From Syntrophomonadaceae bacterium (GTDB lineage Bacteria; Bacillota; Syntrophomonadia; Syntrophomonadales; Syntrophomonadaceae), in assembly GCA_028698695.1 (NCBI GenBank), contig JAQVWB010000065.1, forward strand, positions 1 to 9,489: DNA of 9,489 nt. The letters are read 5' to 3'. Each line of letters starts with the position of its first letter. Position 1 is the stretch's first letter. A program made the translations under genes and the position numbers. The notes under the pieces are model-generated. The model ran no database searches and was not told where the DNA came from. It saw only the letters and a program-made list of their open reading frames with translations. Below, in pieces: positions 1 through 6,598 of this stretch.

Positions 1-1036
1 AAATAAAAACATAACCACTCTTATCTGAGTCGCGGGAAATCAGAGAACGAATAATTAGATGAATATTGGGATTTACCGTTTCCTGCAGACTTTTTTCAAT
101 GCGGGATACCTGCCGGTAATCAATCTCCTGAGGAGTAAGTACCTCAGCCATAACCTGAAGCTTATCGCCTGCGTACTGGTAACGAATATCTGAAAGGGTT
201 GCGCCGGTATTGATTGCCACCTGTTCGGTAAGATTTGTTTTTAAAGACTCTGACAAGGTATAGCTGGCCGCAATTTGCTGAAGGCTCCTGGTCATAAATA
301 CTGCCACCAAAGCCAGGATTAAGAGACTTAACCAGAATCGTTGCATAAAAGCTTTAAGACTAACGGTATCACTTCCGGGTAGTTCAACCAGACCTGTCAA
401 CCAGTAAACACCTGCCGCAGCCACTTCAATAGCCAGGAAATTAACAAAAAACAGTAAAAATGCTCCTGCTGCCATAGTCCATTCGTGCAAAGCCAGACAA
501 ATTCCACAGCTAGCCAATGGTGGAACCAGGGCTGTAGCAATAGCAACTCCAGGTAAAGCACTGCCGATTCTTTCGTCAACCATGGCATAAGCTCCGGCAA
601 CACCTGAAAAGAGGGCAATAATGATATCATATATAGTAGGTTGAGTTCTGGAAATTATTTCTGAACTAAGGCCTAACCGTATTGGTATTAAACCAATTAG
701 TACTGCTATGGTTATTGCTAATATTATGCCTAATACTTCGGATATAACAGCATTCTTAATTAATCTCTGATCACCATTGGAAACTCCCAGTCCAATCCCA
801 AATATAGGACCCATTAACGGGGCTACCAGCATAGCACCGATCACAACTGCCGTACTTCCTACCAGTAAACCAAAAGCCGCAATTGTAGTAGAAAGAACCA
901 TCATTAAGTAAAATGAAAATGTAGGCTGCGCTAATTGACATATATTGCTGTATAAACGAGTTTTATTCTCTTGGTCAAGACTAAGTATTCTACGGGGATT
1001 AAACTTTTTATATTTATTGGAAATCTGACTTATCAA
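1..1036 (-). CDS. DUF389-family integral membrane protein (partial, C-terminus beyond left edge)
   Basis: A multi-pass membrane protein of the DUF389 family (TIGR00341/TIGR00271-like), whose function is not established. The reading frame is open through base 1, so 345 residues are seen and the C-terminus is missing. Numbered from a TTG at 1036, hydrophobic segments lie near residues 41-60, 63-86, 100-118, 136-152, 162-183, 186-212 and 233-250. A soluble C-terminal region begins near 255. Family-typical stretches are VVIGAMLVAPLMGPIFGIGL (65-84) and the glycine/proline-rich ALPGVAIATALVPPLAS (160-176). I chose the TTG because GAGAGGAG ends eight bases before it and the protein then begins in the usual way for short family members. 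The frame stays open upstream to about 1254 without an ATG, so an earlier TTG or ATT start is possible. It lies on the same strand as the acyl-CoA dehydrogenase gene but 365 bases away, and is probably transcribed separately. Family assignment is firm; the start is not. Confidence 0.85.
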   Translation of the reverse strand, partial: MISQISNKYKKFNPRRILSLDQENKTRLYSNICQLAQPTFSFYLMMVLSTTIAAFGLLVGSTAVVIGAMLVAPLMGPIFGIGLGVSNGDQRLIKNAVISEVLGIILAITIAVLIGLIPIRLGLSSEIISRTQPTIYDIIIALFSGVAGAYAMVDERIGSALPGVAIATALVPPLASCGICLALHEWTMAAGAFLLFFVNFLAIEVAAAGVYWLTGLVELPGSDTVSLKAFMQRFWLSLLILALVAVFMTRSLQQIAASYTLSESLKTNLTEQVAINTGATLSDIRYQYAGDKLQVMAEVLTPQEIDYRQVSRIEKSLQETVNPNIHLIIRSLISRDSDKSGYVFI

Positions 1037-1118
1037 GAAATCTGCTCCTCTCAATGAGATAAGACTTCTTTCTTCAGCAATAAAAGTTATTCCTCCTGAC
1101 TTCAAACTTTTAGCCAGT

Positions 1119-1147
1119 ATTGAAAATGTTTTGTCACCTCCTGTCAA
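1119..1147 (-). promoter_or_regulatory. Putative sigma-A type promoter for the DUF389 gene
   Basis: On the minus strand TTGACA (1147-1142) is followed after 17 bases by TTCAAT (1124-1119), four of six matches to the -10 consensus. Transcription would start near 1112, giving a leader of about 75 bases before the TTG start at 1036. This would exclude the longer in-frame starts upstream. Assignment is by eye only. Confidence 0.35.
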
Positions 1148-1214
1148 TGGTAATCTTAACAAGATTTTATATTTTGTTTTTTTGAAATATTTCGACTTTA
1201 TTATGATATTATAA

Positions 1215-1361
1215 ATAGTCAGAACGCCGGAGGAGATTATTAAAAACCCATCTATTTACAAGTTTTATGAAGGTCTTATCGAAGAAAAAACCAAAAGCCT
1301 TGGTCAGGTAGAGAAATTGTCCTTCTGCCAACAGAACTTACCCAGGAAGTATAACAGGTCA
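1215..1361 (+). pseudogene. Possible decayed gene fragment
   Basis: Between in-frame stops (TAA at 1212-1214 and TAA at 1359-1361) the plus strand encodes about 48 residues that look protein-like: the segment TPEEIIKNPSIYKFYEGLIE is followed by EEKTKSLGQVEKL. There is a GGAGGAG at 1229-1235 but no ATG, GTG or TTG near it. The next frame carries a second protein-like run, REIVLLPTELTQEV, ending in TAA at 1352-1354, as if a frameshift had split an older C-terminal coding end. I do not recognise the family. The region also overlaps the candidate minus-strand terminator, so the resemblance to protein could be chance. Confidence 0.2.
1281..1304 (-). terminator. Candidate rho-independent terminator after the acyl-CoA dehydrogenase gene
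   Basis: Read on the minus strand, ACCAA (1304-1300) pairs with TTGGT (1294-1290) around a five-base loop, and a sixth G-T pair is possible. A run of six T (1290-1285) follows, then CTTC. It lies about 100 bases past the stop at 1402. The stem is short, so termination would be weak to moderate. Confidence 0.4.
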
Positions 1362-1401
1362 TAATGAACGCTGCATTTACAGTACTAGTAATGAAGATGT
1401 T

Positions 1402-2649
1402 CTATTCGTAAATCTTCTCCCCTTCAGCAAAAGCGTTCAAGGCATCAAATTCACTGTTACGTTTGCTGCCCATGGCTATTTCCCCGGTTCTTTCCTTGTA
1501 CCATTCATGTTGAATTATCAGATTCATTATTTCATTAGTACCTACCCAGATCATGGAGAGACGCAGGTCACGAACAATCTTCTCAATGGGATAAACATCA
1601 GTATATCCAATCCCCCCCATAACCTGCATGGCCAGATTGGCAACATCCCAGCACTGTTCAGTAACAAACTTTTTGGAAGCGGAAGCCATACGACGGCAAC
1701 GGCCTGGTTTAACTTTTCCGCTGTCCAGGGCCAGGGCAGTAGTATAAATCATAGCCCGGGAAGAATCCAGCTTGGTTACCATATCAGCCACTTTAAAGTT
1801 GACTGCTTGAAAGTTGTTAATCTCGGTTCCAAAAGCTTTTCGTTTAGTACTGTAATCAGTAGCTATTTCCAATGCCGGACGCGCTGCTCCAATGGTCATG
1901 GCTGCTGTACCAAACCGCTCGGGAATCATCATTTGGGAAAACACTGTAAAGGCGCCATTTACTTCACCAATAACATTTTCTTTGGGAACGCGTACTTCAT
2001 GAAATACTACCCGGGCAGTTCCGCCACCTCGTGAACCCATTAAATTATAGATGTACTCCGTCTTGACCCCCATTTCTCTTTCCACCATGAAACAGGTGAT
2101 GGAACGGTGTGAACCGCCCTCAGGATCAGTTTTGGCATAAACCAAAAAATAGTCCGCCCCTTCCCCACCTACTATAAACCGTTTCTGTCCGTTTAAAATA
2201 AAATCATCACCATCCCGGCGGGCAGTTGTAGTAGCACCAAAAAAATCTGAGCCTCCGCGTGGTTCTGTCAGACATTCCGCTGCAAATTTCTCTCCTTTGC
2301 ATATTGCGGGCAGAAACTTTTTCTTTTGCTCCTCAGTACCAAAATGAATCAGAGCTTCGGTTACCACATCTCCGGTAACCCCCCAGGTACAACCGAAAAT
2401 ATATCCGGGCACACAAATTTCCTCGGCCACAATAATATCATCTTGCCATTGTCCCCCACGCCCACCATACATTTCCGGTACCCGAATACCAATCAGGTTG
2501 CGACGCCCGGCCTCCTGCAAAAATTCTTTGGGATAACGAATTTTTTCTGCATCCATATCCAGTATGTACTCCCGGGGCAACGATTTAATTAGTTCACGGG
2601 TCTCATCCCTAAGCTTCAATTGCGCCGGCGTCATAAGATAATCAAACAT
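1402..2649 (-). CDS. Acyl-CoA dehydrogenase family protein
   Basis: An FAD-dependent acyl-CoA dehydrogenase of 415 residues, a usual length, expected to oxidise an acyl-CoA to the 2-enoyl-CoA in the cytoplasm and pass electrons to electron-transfer flavoprotein. The N-terminal helical domain is about 1-120. The middle beta domain has the FAD/substrate stretch AECLTEPRGGSDFFG (124-138) and FILNGQKRFI (150-159). The C-terminal helical domain has RKAFG (270-274), QVMGGIGYTDVYP (342-354) and VGTNEI (369-374). In most family members a catalytic Glu precedes GT in the last motif (YEGT); here the residue is Val369. Glu244 in PERFG sits where isovaleryl-CoA and long-chain dehydrogenases carry their catalytic Glu, so activity is probably kept. 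The ATG is preceded by GGGGGGAGAAGCT, a strong ribosome binding site. It stands alone, with its own promoter and no ETF or thiolase gene beside it. The substrate cannot be read from sequence; a branched or modified acyl-CoA is possible. Confidence 0.95.
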   Translation of the reverse strand: MFDYLMTPAQLKLRDETRELIKSLPREYILDMDAEKIRYPKEFLQEAGRRNLIGIRVPEMYGGRGGQWQDDIIVAEEICVPGYIFGCTWGVTGDVVTEALIHFGTEEQKKKFLPAICKGEKFAAECLTEPRGGSDFFGATTTARRDGDDFILNGQKRFIVGGEGADYFLVYAKTDPEGGSHRSITCFMVEREMGVKTEYIYNLMGSRGGGTARVVFHEVRVPKENVIGEVNGAFTVFSQMMIPERFGTAAMTIGAARPALEIATDYSTKRKAFGTEINNFQAVNFKVADMVTKLDSSRAMIYTTALALDSGKVKPGRCRRMASASKKFVTEQCWDVANLAMQVMGGIGYTDVYPIEKIVRDLRLSMIWVGTNEIMNLIIQHEWYKERTGEIAMGSKRNSEFDALNAFAEGEKIYE

Positions 2650-2687
2650 AAGCTTCTCCCCCCACTTATACTCTATTATGTTTTGTA

Positions 2688-2696
2688 ATTATATCA
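2688..2696 (-). promoter_or_regulatory. Extended -10 promoter for the acyl-CoA dehydrogenase gene
   Basis: On the minus strand TGATATAAT forms an extended -10 element (TGn followed by a perfect TATAAT at 2693-2688). The upstream -35 match (TTACAA, 18-base gap) is poor, as is common with extended -10 promoters. Transcription would start near 2681, about 30 bases before the ATG. It lies in the 94-base gap after the ABC operon, where I see no terminator, so some read-through from the exporter genes is possible. Confidence 0.5.
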
Positions 2697-2743
2697 TCTG
2701 CTAATAAACAGTTGTAATATTAAGTTAATCTATTCAGTCAAAG

Positions 2744-4489
2744 CTACCTCCAGGTCAATCTTTCCAGAACAATATTACTGCGATACCAATCATCGTTTTG
2801 CCAAAGCATTTCGGCAGTTCCGGTATTTTTGATGTGTCCGTTTTCCAGAACAACTATCATATCACTGGCAATCATGGAAGATAATCGGTGAGAAATAGTT
2901 AATATGGTATGTGCGGCACCGGCCTTTTGCAATACCGATATCACTCTTTCTTCAGTAATAGAATCCAGATTGGCAGTAATTTCATCTAACAATATAATTG
3001 GAGGGTTCGTTACTATTGCCCGCGCAATTGCCAACAATTGCTGCTGCCCCTGGGAAAAGAAATTGTCATTATTTAATTGGGTGTCCAGTCCATTTTCCAA
3101 AGTTCCTACATAGTCGGTTAAACCTACAAATTCCAGGGCATTTTCAACTTGATCGCGCGTAATGCTCTCGTCCTGCAAACTAATCTGGTCAGCAACGCTC
3201 CCCGGTATCATATGAAATTTTTGTTCCACATATCCGAATATCTTACGCTTTTCACGATTAGGTATGCTGTAAACATCAATTCCATTTATAGTGATACTTC
3301 CCGAGGTCGGCTCCAGTAAACCCATAACCAGTTTAAATAACGTGGATTTCCCTGCCCCGGTTCTCCCTGTAAAAGCAACTTTATCCTGTGCATGCAGATT
3401 AAGATTTATATTTTGTAAAACATCGTTGTTCCGTTCATATTGAAAGTTTACATCATTGAATGATAAGTTAAACTCTTCTCGCTGCGGAATAATATCCGCA
3501 AAGTACAGGGTATTATCTTTTTCATCATCTTCAGCTTCATTATAGAAGTCATTGACTCTTTGCACCCCCGCAATCGCCTGTTGAATATTTTGTAATTCCA
3601 TGCCCAGCTTTTCAACCGGGGTAAATAAATTGGAAATCAAATCAATTGATGCCGCCACCATTCCCAGGGAAATACCAAGATAATTGAGCTGTTCCGATGA
3701 TAGAATCACAATGATTGCAATTACCACTGCACGGATAAGCAAAATTATGGGTGAAAATATGGAGTCATAAAAGTTTACTTTTTCTACAGTTTCATAATTA
3801 TGCAGCAGACGCTCAGTATAATTTTGTTCCATGTAGCTTTCTTTGCTGTACGCCTTTATCATTTGAATATTTCTAAAGCTTTCCGCAATATAGTTGTTCA
3901 CTCTGGCTACCAGTTTGCGGTTATCTATTTGCGCCTGCAGCATTTTCTTCTGAAAAAGCCTGGTTATTGCATAAATAACCGGTAACAGTATCAAAGTCAG
4001 CATTCCCAGAGCAGCGCTAAATAACCATATGGATATGACAATACCAATAATTTTTAAGCAATCAATCATCATGCCAATAACTCCACTTGTAAACAGGGAG
4101 TTTATGGCCTCAACATCGTTGGTAAACCGGGAAACGATACTGCCTGATTCATTAGTGGTAAAAAATAGTGCATTAACGCTTTCCAGTTTGACCATCATTT
4201 CCATTCTTATTTCCCCCATTATTTTCTGGCCCAGAATGGTCAACAAAGCTGCTTTCAAAAAATCGAATACGCCAATAAAGAGTAATACAGCCAGGTAAGC
4301 AACAGCTAAAGGCAACAGTTTATCACTGCTTTTGGGTACCAGATGGTTGTCAATAATCAGCCTTAATATCTGAGGCGGCACTAAACTGGCAAGTACCACC
4401 CCGCACACGGTAATCAGCAGCAATATCATAATGCCGGTATTTTGCTTGATAACTTTTTCAATTGCCTTTTTTACCAGACTGTTATTCAT
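2744..4489 (-). CDS. ABC exporter subunit with consensus Walker B (heterodimer partner 2)
   Basis: A half-transporter of 581 residues: an N-terminal six-helix ABC exporter membrane domain (about 15-310) fused to an ATPase domain (about 340-581). The A-loop Tyr is Tyr351, Walker A is GRTGAGKST (375-383), the Q-loop is Gln423, Walker B with catalytic Glu is IILLDE (498-503), and the H-loop His is His534. The signature motif is degenerate, FSQGQ (478-482) instead of LSGGQ. It should pair with the upstream subunit in the cytoplasmic membrane to export a lipid, drug or peptide; the substrate is unknown. I start it at the ATG at 4489, which follows AGGTGAGG and overlaps the stop of the upstream gene by eight bases. 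An ATG at 4534 would add 15 residues deep inside that gene, without a clear ribosome binding site. The overlap indicates translational coupling. It resembles the BmrCD, LmrCD and TM287/288 type of heterodimer. Confidence 0.95.
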   Translation of the reverse strand: MNNSLVKKAIEKVIKQNTGIMILLLITVCGVVLASLVPPQILRLIIDNHLVPKSSDKLLPLAVAYLAVLLFIGVFDFLKAALLTILGQKIMGEIRMEMMVKLESVNALFFTTNESGSIVSRFTNDVEAINSLFTSGVIGMMIDCLKIIGIVISIWLFSAALGMLTLILLPVIYAITRLFQKKMLQAQIDNRKLVARVNNYIAESFRNIQMIKAYSKESYMEQNYTERLLHNYETVEKVNFYDSIFSPIILLIRAVVIAIIVILSSEQLNYLGISLGMVAASIDLISNLFTPVEKLGMELQNIQQAIAGVQRVNDFYNEAEDDEKDNTLYFADIIPQREEFNLSFNDVNFQYERNNDVLQNINLNLHAQDKVAFTGRTGAGKSTLFKLVMGLLEPTSGSITINGIDVYSIPNREKRKIFGYVEQKFHMIPGSVADQISLQDESITRDQVENALEFVGLTDYVGTLENGLDTQLNNDNFFSQGQQQLLAIARAIVTNPPIILLDEITANLDSITEERVISVLQKAGAAHTILTISHRLSSMIASDMIVVLENGHIKNTGTAEMLWQNDDWYRSNIVLERLTWR

Positions 4490-6224
4490 CTGTATCCTCA
4501 CCTGCAATAATTTGTAAATTAAATATCTCAGCATACAGCCGCGAATTTTGCATTAGCTCATCATGGGTACCATAATCAGCAGCCTGATTATTATAAAGCA
4601 ACACAATTCTATCAACCTTTTTAAACATGGTTATACGATGAGAAATAAGGATAATCAGACTGTTCTTGAAATGACTCCTTAAATTATCCATTATTTGCTC
4701 TTCTGTGTTCATATCAACGGCAGCAAAGGGATCGTCCAGAATTATAATTTTGCTGTGGTTTAACAGGGTTCTGGCTAAAGCTATTCTTGCTTGCTGACCA
4801 CCGCTTAGTCTTATTCCACTGTTGCCAACCATCGTATTTATGCCATCGGGCATGGTTTGTAAATCATTATCAAAACATACATCTTTTAAAACCTGCTCTA
4901 TATCCTGTTCATTTCCCAGCGTTATATTATTGTAAATACTGTCAGAAAGCAGCTGCGGCTTATGACCCAGGTAAGCAATCATCTGGCTGCGCTCATATTC
5001 GGTAAAATTTCTTAACTCCTTATCGTCTATCACAATGCTGCCAGAATACGGATATAATCCCAACAAAGACAGTCCCAGGGTAGATTTCCCTGAGGCAATG
5101 GAACCGGTAATTCCGATTATTTCTCCCTGTCGTCCTTCGAAAGTTATTTTTTCAATAATATTTTCATTGCCAGGGGGATAAGAAAAGCTGAGATTATTTA
5201 CAGATAAGGTGGTGTTAGTCTTATCAAGATTGCAATTCGCAACTTTATGCTGAAAATCGGTGAGATAAGGTTTAATTCGTTGCCATGAAACTTGTGATTT
5301 TTGTACAGAATTGACTAACCGGGCAGCTTTACCCGCTTTATCGGCCATAGCGGCAAACATAATAATATAGGCTGAAAAAACACCAACTGTCCAACCTCCA
5401 TTAATTACCTTGCTGCCACCCAGATAAATAACGAGAATTATTCCCAGCATGGCAATAACATTATAAATTGGTTCCATGGAATTCTCCAGCAGGTTGGTTT
5501 TAATGGCTTTATTCTGCAAGCTCTCCAACTCACGACCGTATTTTGAGCGGTTTTGTCCTTCCAGACCGCTAGCCCGGTACAGCATGGCGTTCTCAATACT
5601 GTCATAAGTAATACCGGCTATATAGCTGCTTTGATTTCTATAATCAATAGAATATTTATAAACGACATTTTTCAGCTTTTCTGCCAGCAGCATAGCCAGT
5701 GGAATAAACAGGCTGGCTAATATGGTTATTCTGACATCATATAGCAGCATGGCTATATAATAGGCAACCATAAGTACCCCGGTATCAAAAACTTCAGTGG
5801 TAAACTTACGCATGCCCTCTACACATAAGTCAACATCTGAAATCGCTCTGGTCATCAAATTACCGATATTTTCGTTATCCAATTCGGGAATGCTTTTGTG
5901 CAGGATATTATTATAAATCATAAGCCGCATAGTAGCGCTGGTACTATTGGCAAACCGTCTTATATAAAAGCGTTTGAAATAGCGCATTAATTGAATTGCA
6001 GCAATAAGGGCGATAAAAGTGAGTGTCAGTAAAACTACCGCCGCCAGTTCATCACCGTGGACCAAGGAATCTATCAACTTACCCTGATAAATTGGTCCTA
6101 AAACAGCTGCACCATTGTAACCCAGTCCGAATATTACAATGCAGATAACTACAAGTTTTTCATTTTTCCAGTAATTAATAATTTGATCGGGTCGATCTAT
6201 TGGTCTAAACTTTAACCTGGTCAC
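4482..6224 (-). CDS. ABC exporter subunit with degenerate ATP site (heterodimer partner 1)
   Basis: First gene of the exporter operon, 580 residues: six predicted membrane helices (about 20-310) followed by an ATPase domain (about 338-580). The A-loop Tyr is Tyr349, Walker A is GSIASGKST (374-382), the signature is canonical LSGGQ (473-477), and the H-loop is His529. Walker B reads IIILDD (493-498), so Asp498 replaces the catalytic Glu. The usual Q-loop Gln is His421 (YLGHKP instead of YVPQDP). It therefore supplies a good signature to its partner's active site but a poor hydrolysis site of its own, as in heterodimeric type IV exporters. Translation probably starts at GTG 6224, because an in-frame TAG lies 33 bases upstream and no ATG follows nearby; the ribosome binding site (AGG about ten bases upstream) is weak. 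The gene diverges from the thiamine operon, with a TATAAT and a palindrome upstream. The transported substrate is unknown. Confidence 0.95.
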   Translation of the reverse strand: MTRLKFRPIDRPDQIINYWKNEKLVVICIVIFGLGYNGAAVLGPIYQGKLIDSLVHGDELAAVVLLTLTFIALIAAIQLMRYFKRFYIRRFANSTSATMRLMIYNNILHKSIPELDNENIGNLMTRAISDVDLCVEGMRKFTTEVFDTGVLMVAYYIAMLLYDVRITILASLFIPLAMLLAEKLKNVVYKYSIDYRNQSSYIAGITYDSIENAMLYRASGLEGQNRSKYGRELESLQNKAIKTNLLENSMEPIYNVIAMLGIILVIYLGGSKVINGGWTVGVFSAYIIMFAAMADKAGKAARLVNSVQKSQVSWQRIKPYLTDFQHKVANCNLDKTNTTLSVNNLSFSYPPGNENIIEKITFEGRQGEIIGITGSIASGKSTLGLSLLGLYPYSGSIVIDDKELRNFTEYERSQMIAYLGHKPQLLSDSIYNNITLGNEQDIEQVLKDVCFDNDLQTMPDGINTMVGNSGIRLSGGQQARIALARTLLNHSKIIILDDPFAAVDMNTEEQIMDNLRSHFKNSLIILISHRITMFKKVDRIVLLYNNQAADYGTHDELMQNSRLYAEIFNLQIIAGEDTDE

Positions 6225-6277
6225 TCTCGTATACCTATTACCTTTGCTTTTCTCTACCTACATATCTTTTTCCATCT

Positions 6278-6283
6278 ATTATA
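6278..6283 (-). promoter_or_regulatory. Candidate -10 box of the ABC exporter operon
   Basis: A perfect TATAAT on the minus strand (6283-6278) lies 54 bases before the GTG start of the first exporter gene. The hexamer 17 bases upstream (TATCAG) is a poor -35 box, so this promoter may need an activator or be weak. Transcription would start near 6271. Confidence 0.4.
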
Positions 6284-6314
6284 CAGCGTATCATCAACTG
6301 CTGATAATATAATT

Positions 6315-6328
6315 AAAGAACGTTCTTT
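6315..6328. promoter_or_regulatory. Perfect 14-base palindrome, possible operator
   Basis: AAAGAACGTTCTTT is a perfect inverted repeat with no spacer. It lies about 30 bases upstream of the candidate exporter -10 box and about 65 bases upstream of the thiamine promoter. Ungapped palindromes centred on AACGTT suit homodimeric repressors such as TetR-family proteins, which often control neighbouring ABC exporters. No regulator gene is present in the window, so the assignment is inference. It is not a match to the usual Gram-positive LexA box, which has four bases between the half-sites. Confidence 0.4.
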
Positions 6329-6393
6329 TTGCTTCCCTAAGAGATATCAGTCGGGAAAAAAAGATTTTGACAGTAACCCAGTAATTTCATACC

Positions 6394-6422
6394 TTTACAA
6401 AAGTAATTATGGATGATAAGAT
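6394..6422 (+). promoter_or_regulatory. Promoter of the thiamine operon
   Basis: TTTACA (6394-6399, five of six) and TAAGAT (6417-6422, four of six) are separated by 17 bases, and TG at 6414-6415 gives an extended -10. Transcription would start near 6429, about ten bases before the riboswitch. A second -35-like TTGACA at 6367-6372 has only a poor -10 match (TACCTT) at the right distance. Confidence 0.6.
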
Positions 6423-6439
6423 GGTTAAAATTTAATATT

Positions 6440-6526
6440 CAGCTAGGGGTGCCAGTAATGGCTGAGAGAGGTGTTACCTCAACTCTTTGAACCTGACGTG
6501 GTTAGTACCGCCGTAGGGAAGCGTTT
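6440..6526 (+). ncRNA. TPP riboswitch (THI element)
   Basis: The classic THI-box blocks appear in order: GGGGTGCC (6446-6453), GGCTGAGAG (6460-6468) whose CTGAGA binds the pyrimidine ring of TPP, the small hairpin GGTgttACC (6470-6478), TTTGAACCTGA (6487-6495), and GTACC then GTAGGGAAGC (6513-6522) closing the aptamer. A short P1 pairs GCT (6442-6444) with AGC (6520-6522). It is followed 22 bases later by a strong terminator and then by thiG, so thiamine pyrophosphate should shut off transcription of thiG-thiH-thiE. Bounds of P1 are approximate. Confidence 0.97.
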
Positions 6527-6548
6527 TAAGTTAACGAACTGTATTTTT

Positions 6549-6580
6549 AAGGCTTATCCTGACGGGTAAGCCTTTTATAT
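6549..6580 (+). terminator. Riboswitch-controlled intrinsic terminator
   Basis: AAGGCTTATCC (6549-6559) pairs with GGGTAAGCCTT (6564-6574) as an 11-base stem, including one G-T pair, closed by the loop TGAC and followed by TTTTATATTT. This is the expression platform of the TPP riboswitch. When TPP is absent, AAGC at 6519-6522 (the 3' side of P1) can instead pair with GCTT at 6552-6555, with extra weak pairs around TTAA, which would break the terminator. Confidence 0.9.
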
Positions 6581-6598
6581 TTGATGGGGGTTTTATTT

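Larger units (their letters stand above)
1037..1401. other. Intergenic stretch between the acyl-CoA dehydrogenase and DUF389 genes
   Basis: This 365-base stretch has no convincing gene. On the minus strand it holds a candidate terminator (1281-1304) and a candidate promoter (1119-1147). On the plus strand a short frame at 1215-1361 reads like protein but lacks a normal start codon (listed separately). The rest is AT-rich and I see no repeat or structured RNA in it. Confidence 0.6.

Noticed and set aside
397..630. A 77-codon minus-strand open frame of hydrophobic residues
   Set aside because: It lies in another frame of the DUF389 gene, whose own frame gives conserved family motifs over the same bases.
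1402..2649. Reading the acyl-CoA dehydrogenase as catalytically dead because the YEGT glutamate is missing
   Set aside because: A glutamate is present at the alternative catalytic position used by isovaleryl-CoA and long-chain dehydrogenases, and the FAD-binding motifs are intact.
4490..4534. Longer start for the second exporter subunit at ATG 4534
   Set aside because: It would overlap the upstream gene by 53 bases without a clear ribosome binding site; ATG 4489 has AGGTGAGG at the right distance and gives a typical N-terminus.
6334..6357. Inverted repeat TTCCC...GGGAA read as a terminator
   Set aside because: The stem is five bases with a 14-base loop, is not followed by a T-run on either strand, and no gene ends there.
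6581..6598. Earlier thiG starts at TTG 6581 or ATG 6584
   Set aside because: They sit at the end of the terminator T tract, and the GGGGG that would serve as ribosome binding site lies after them, in place for ATG 6599.
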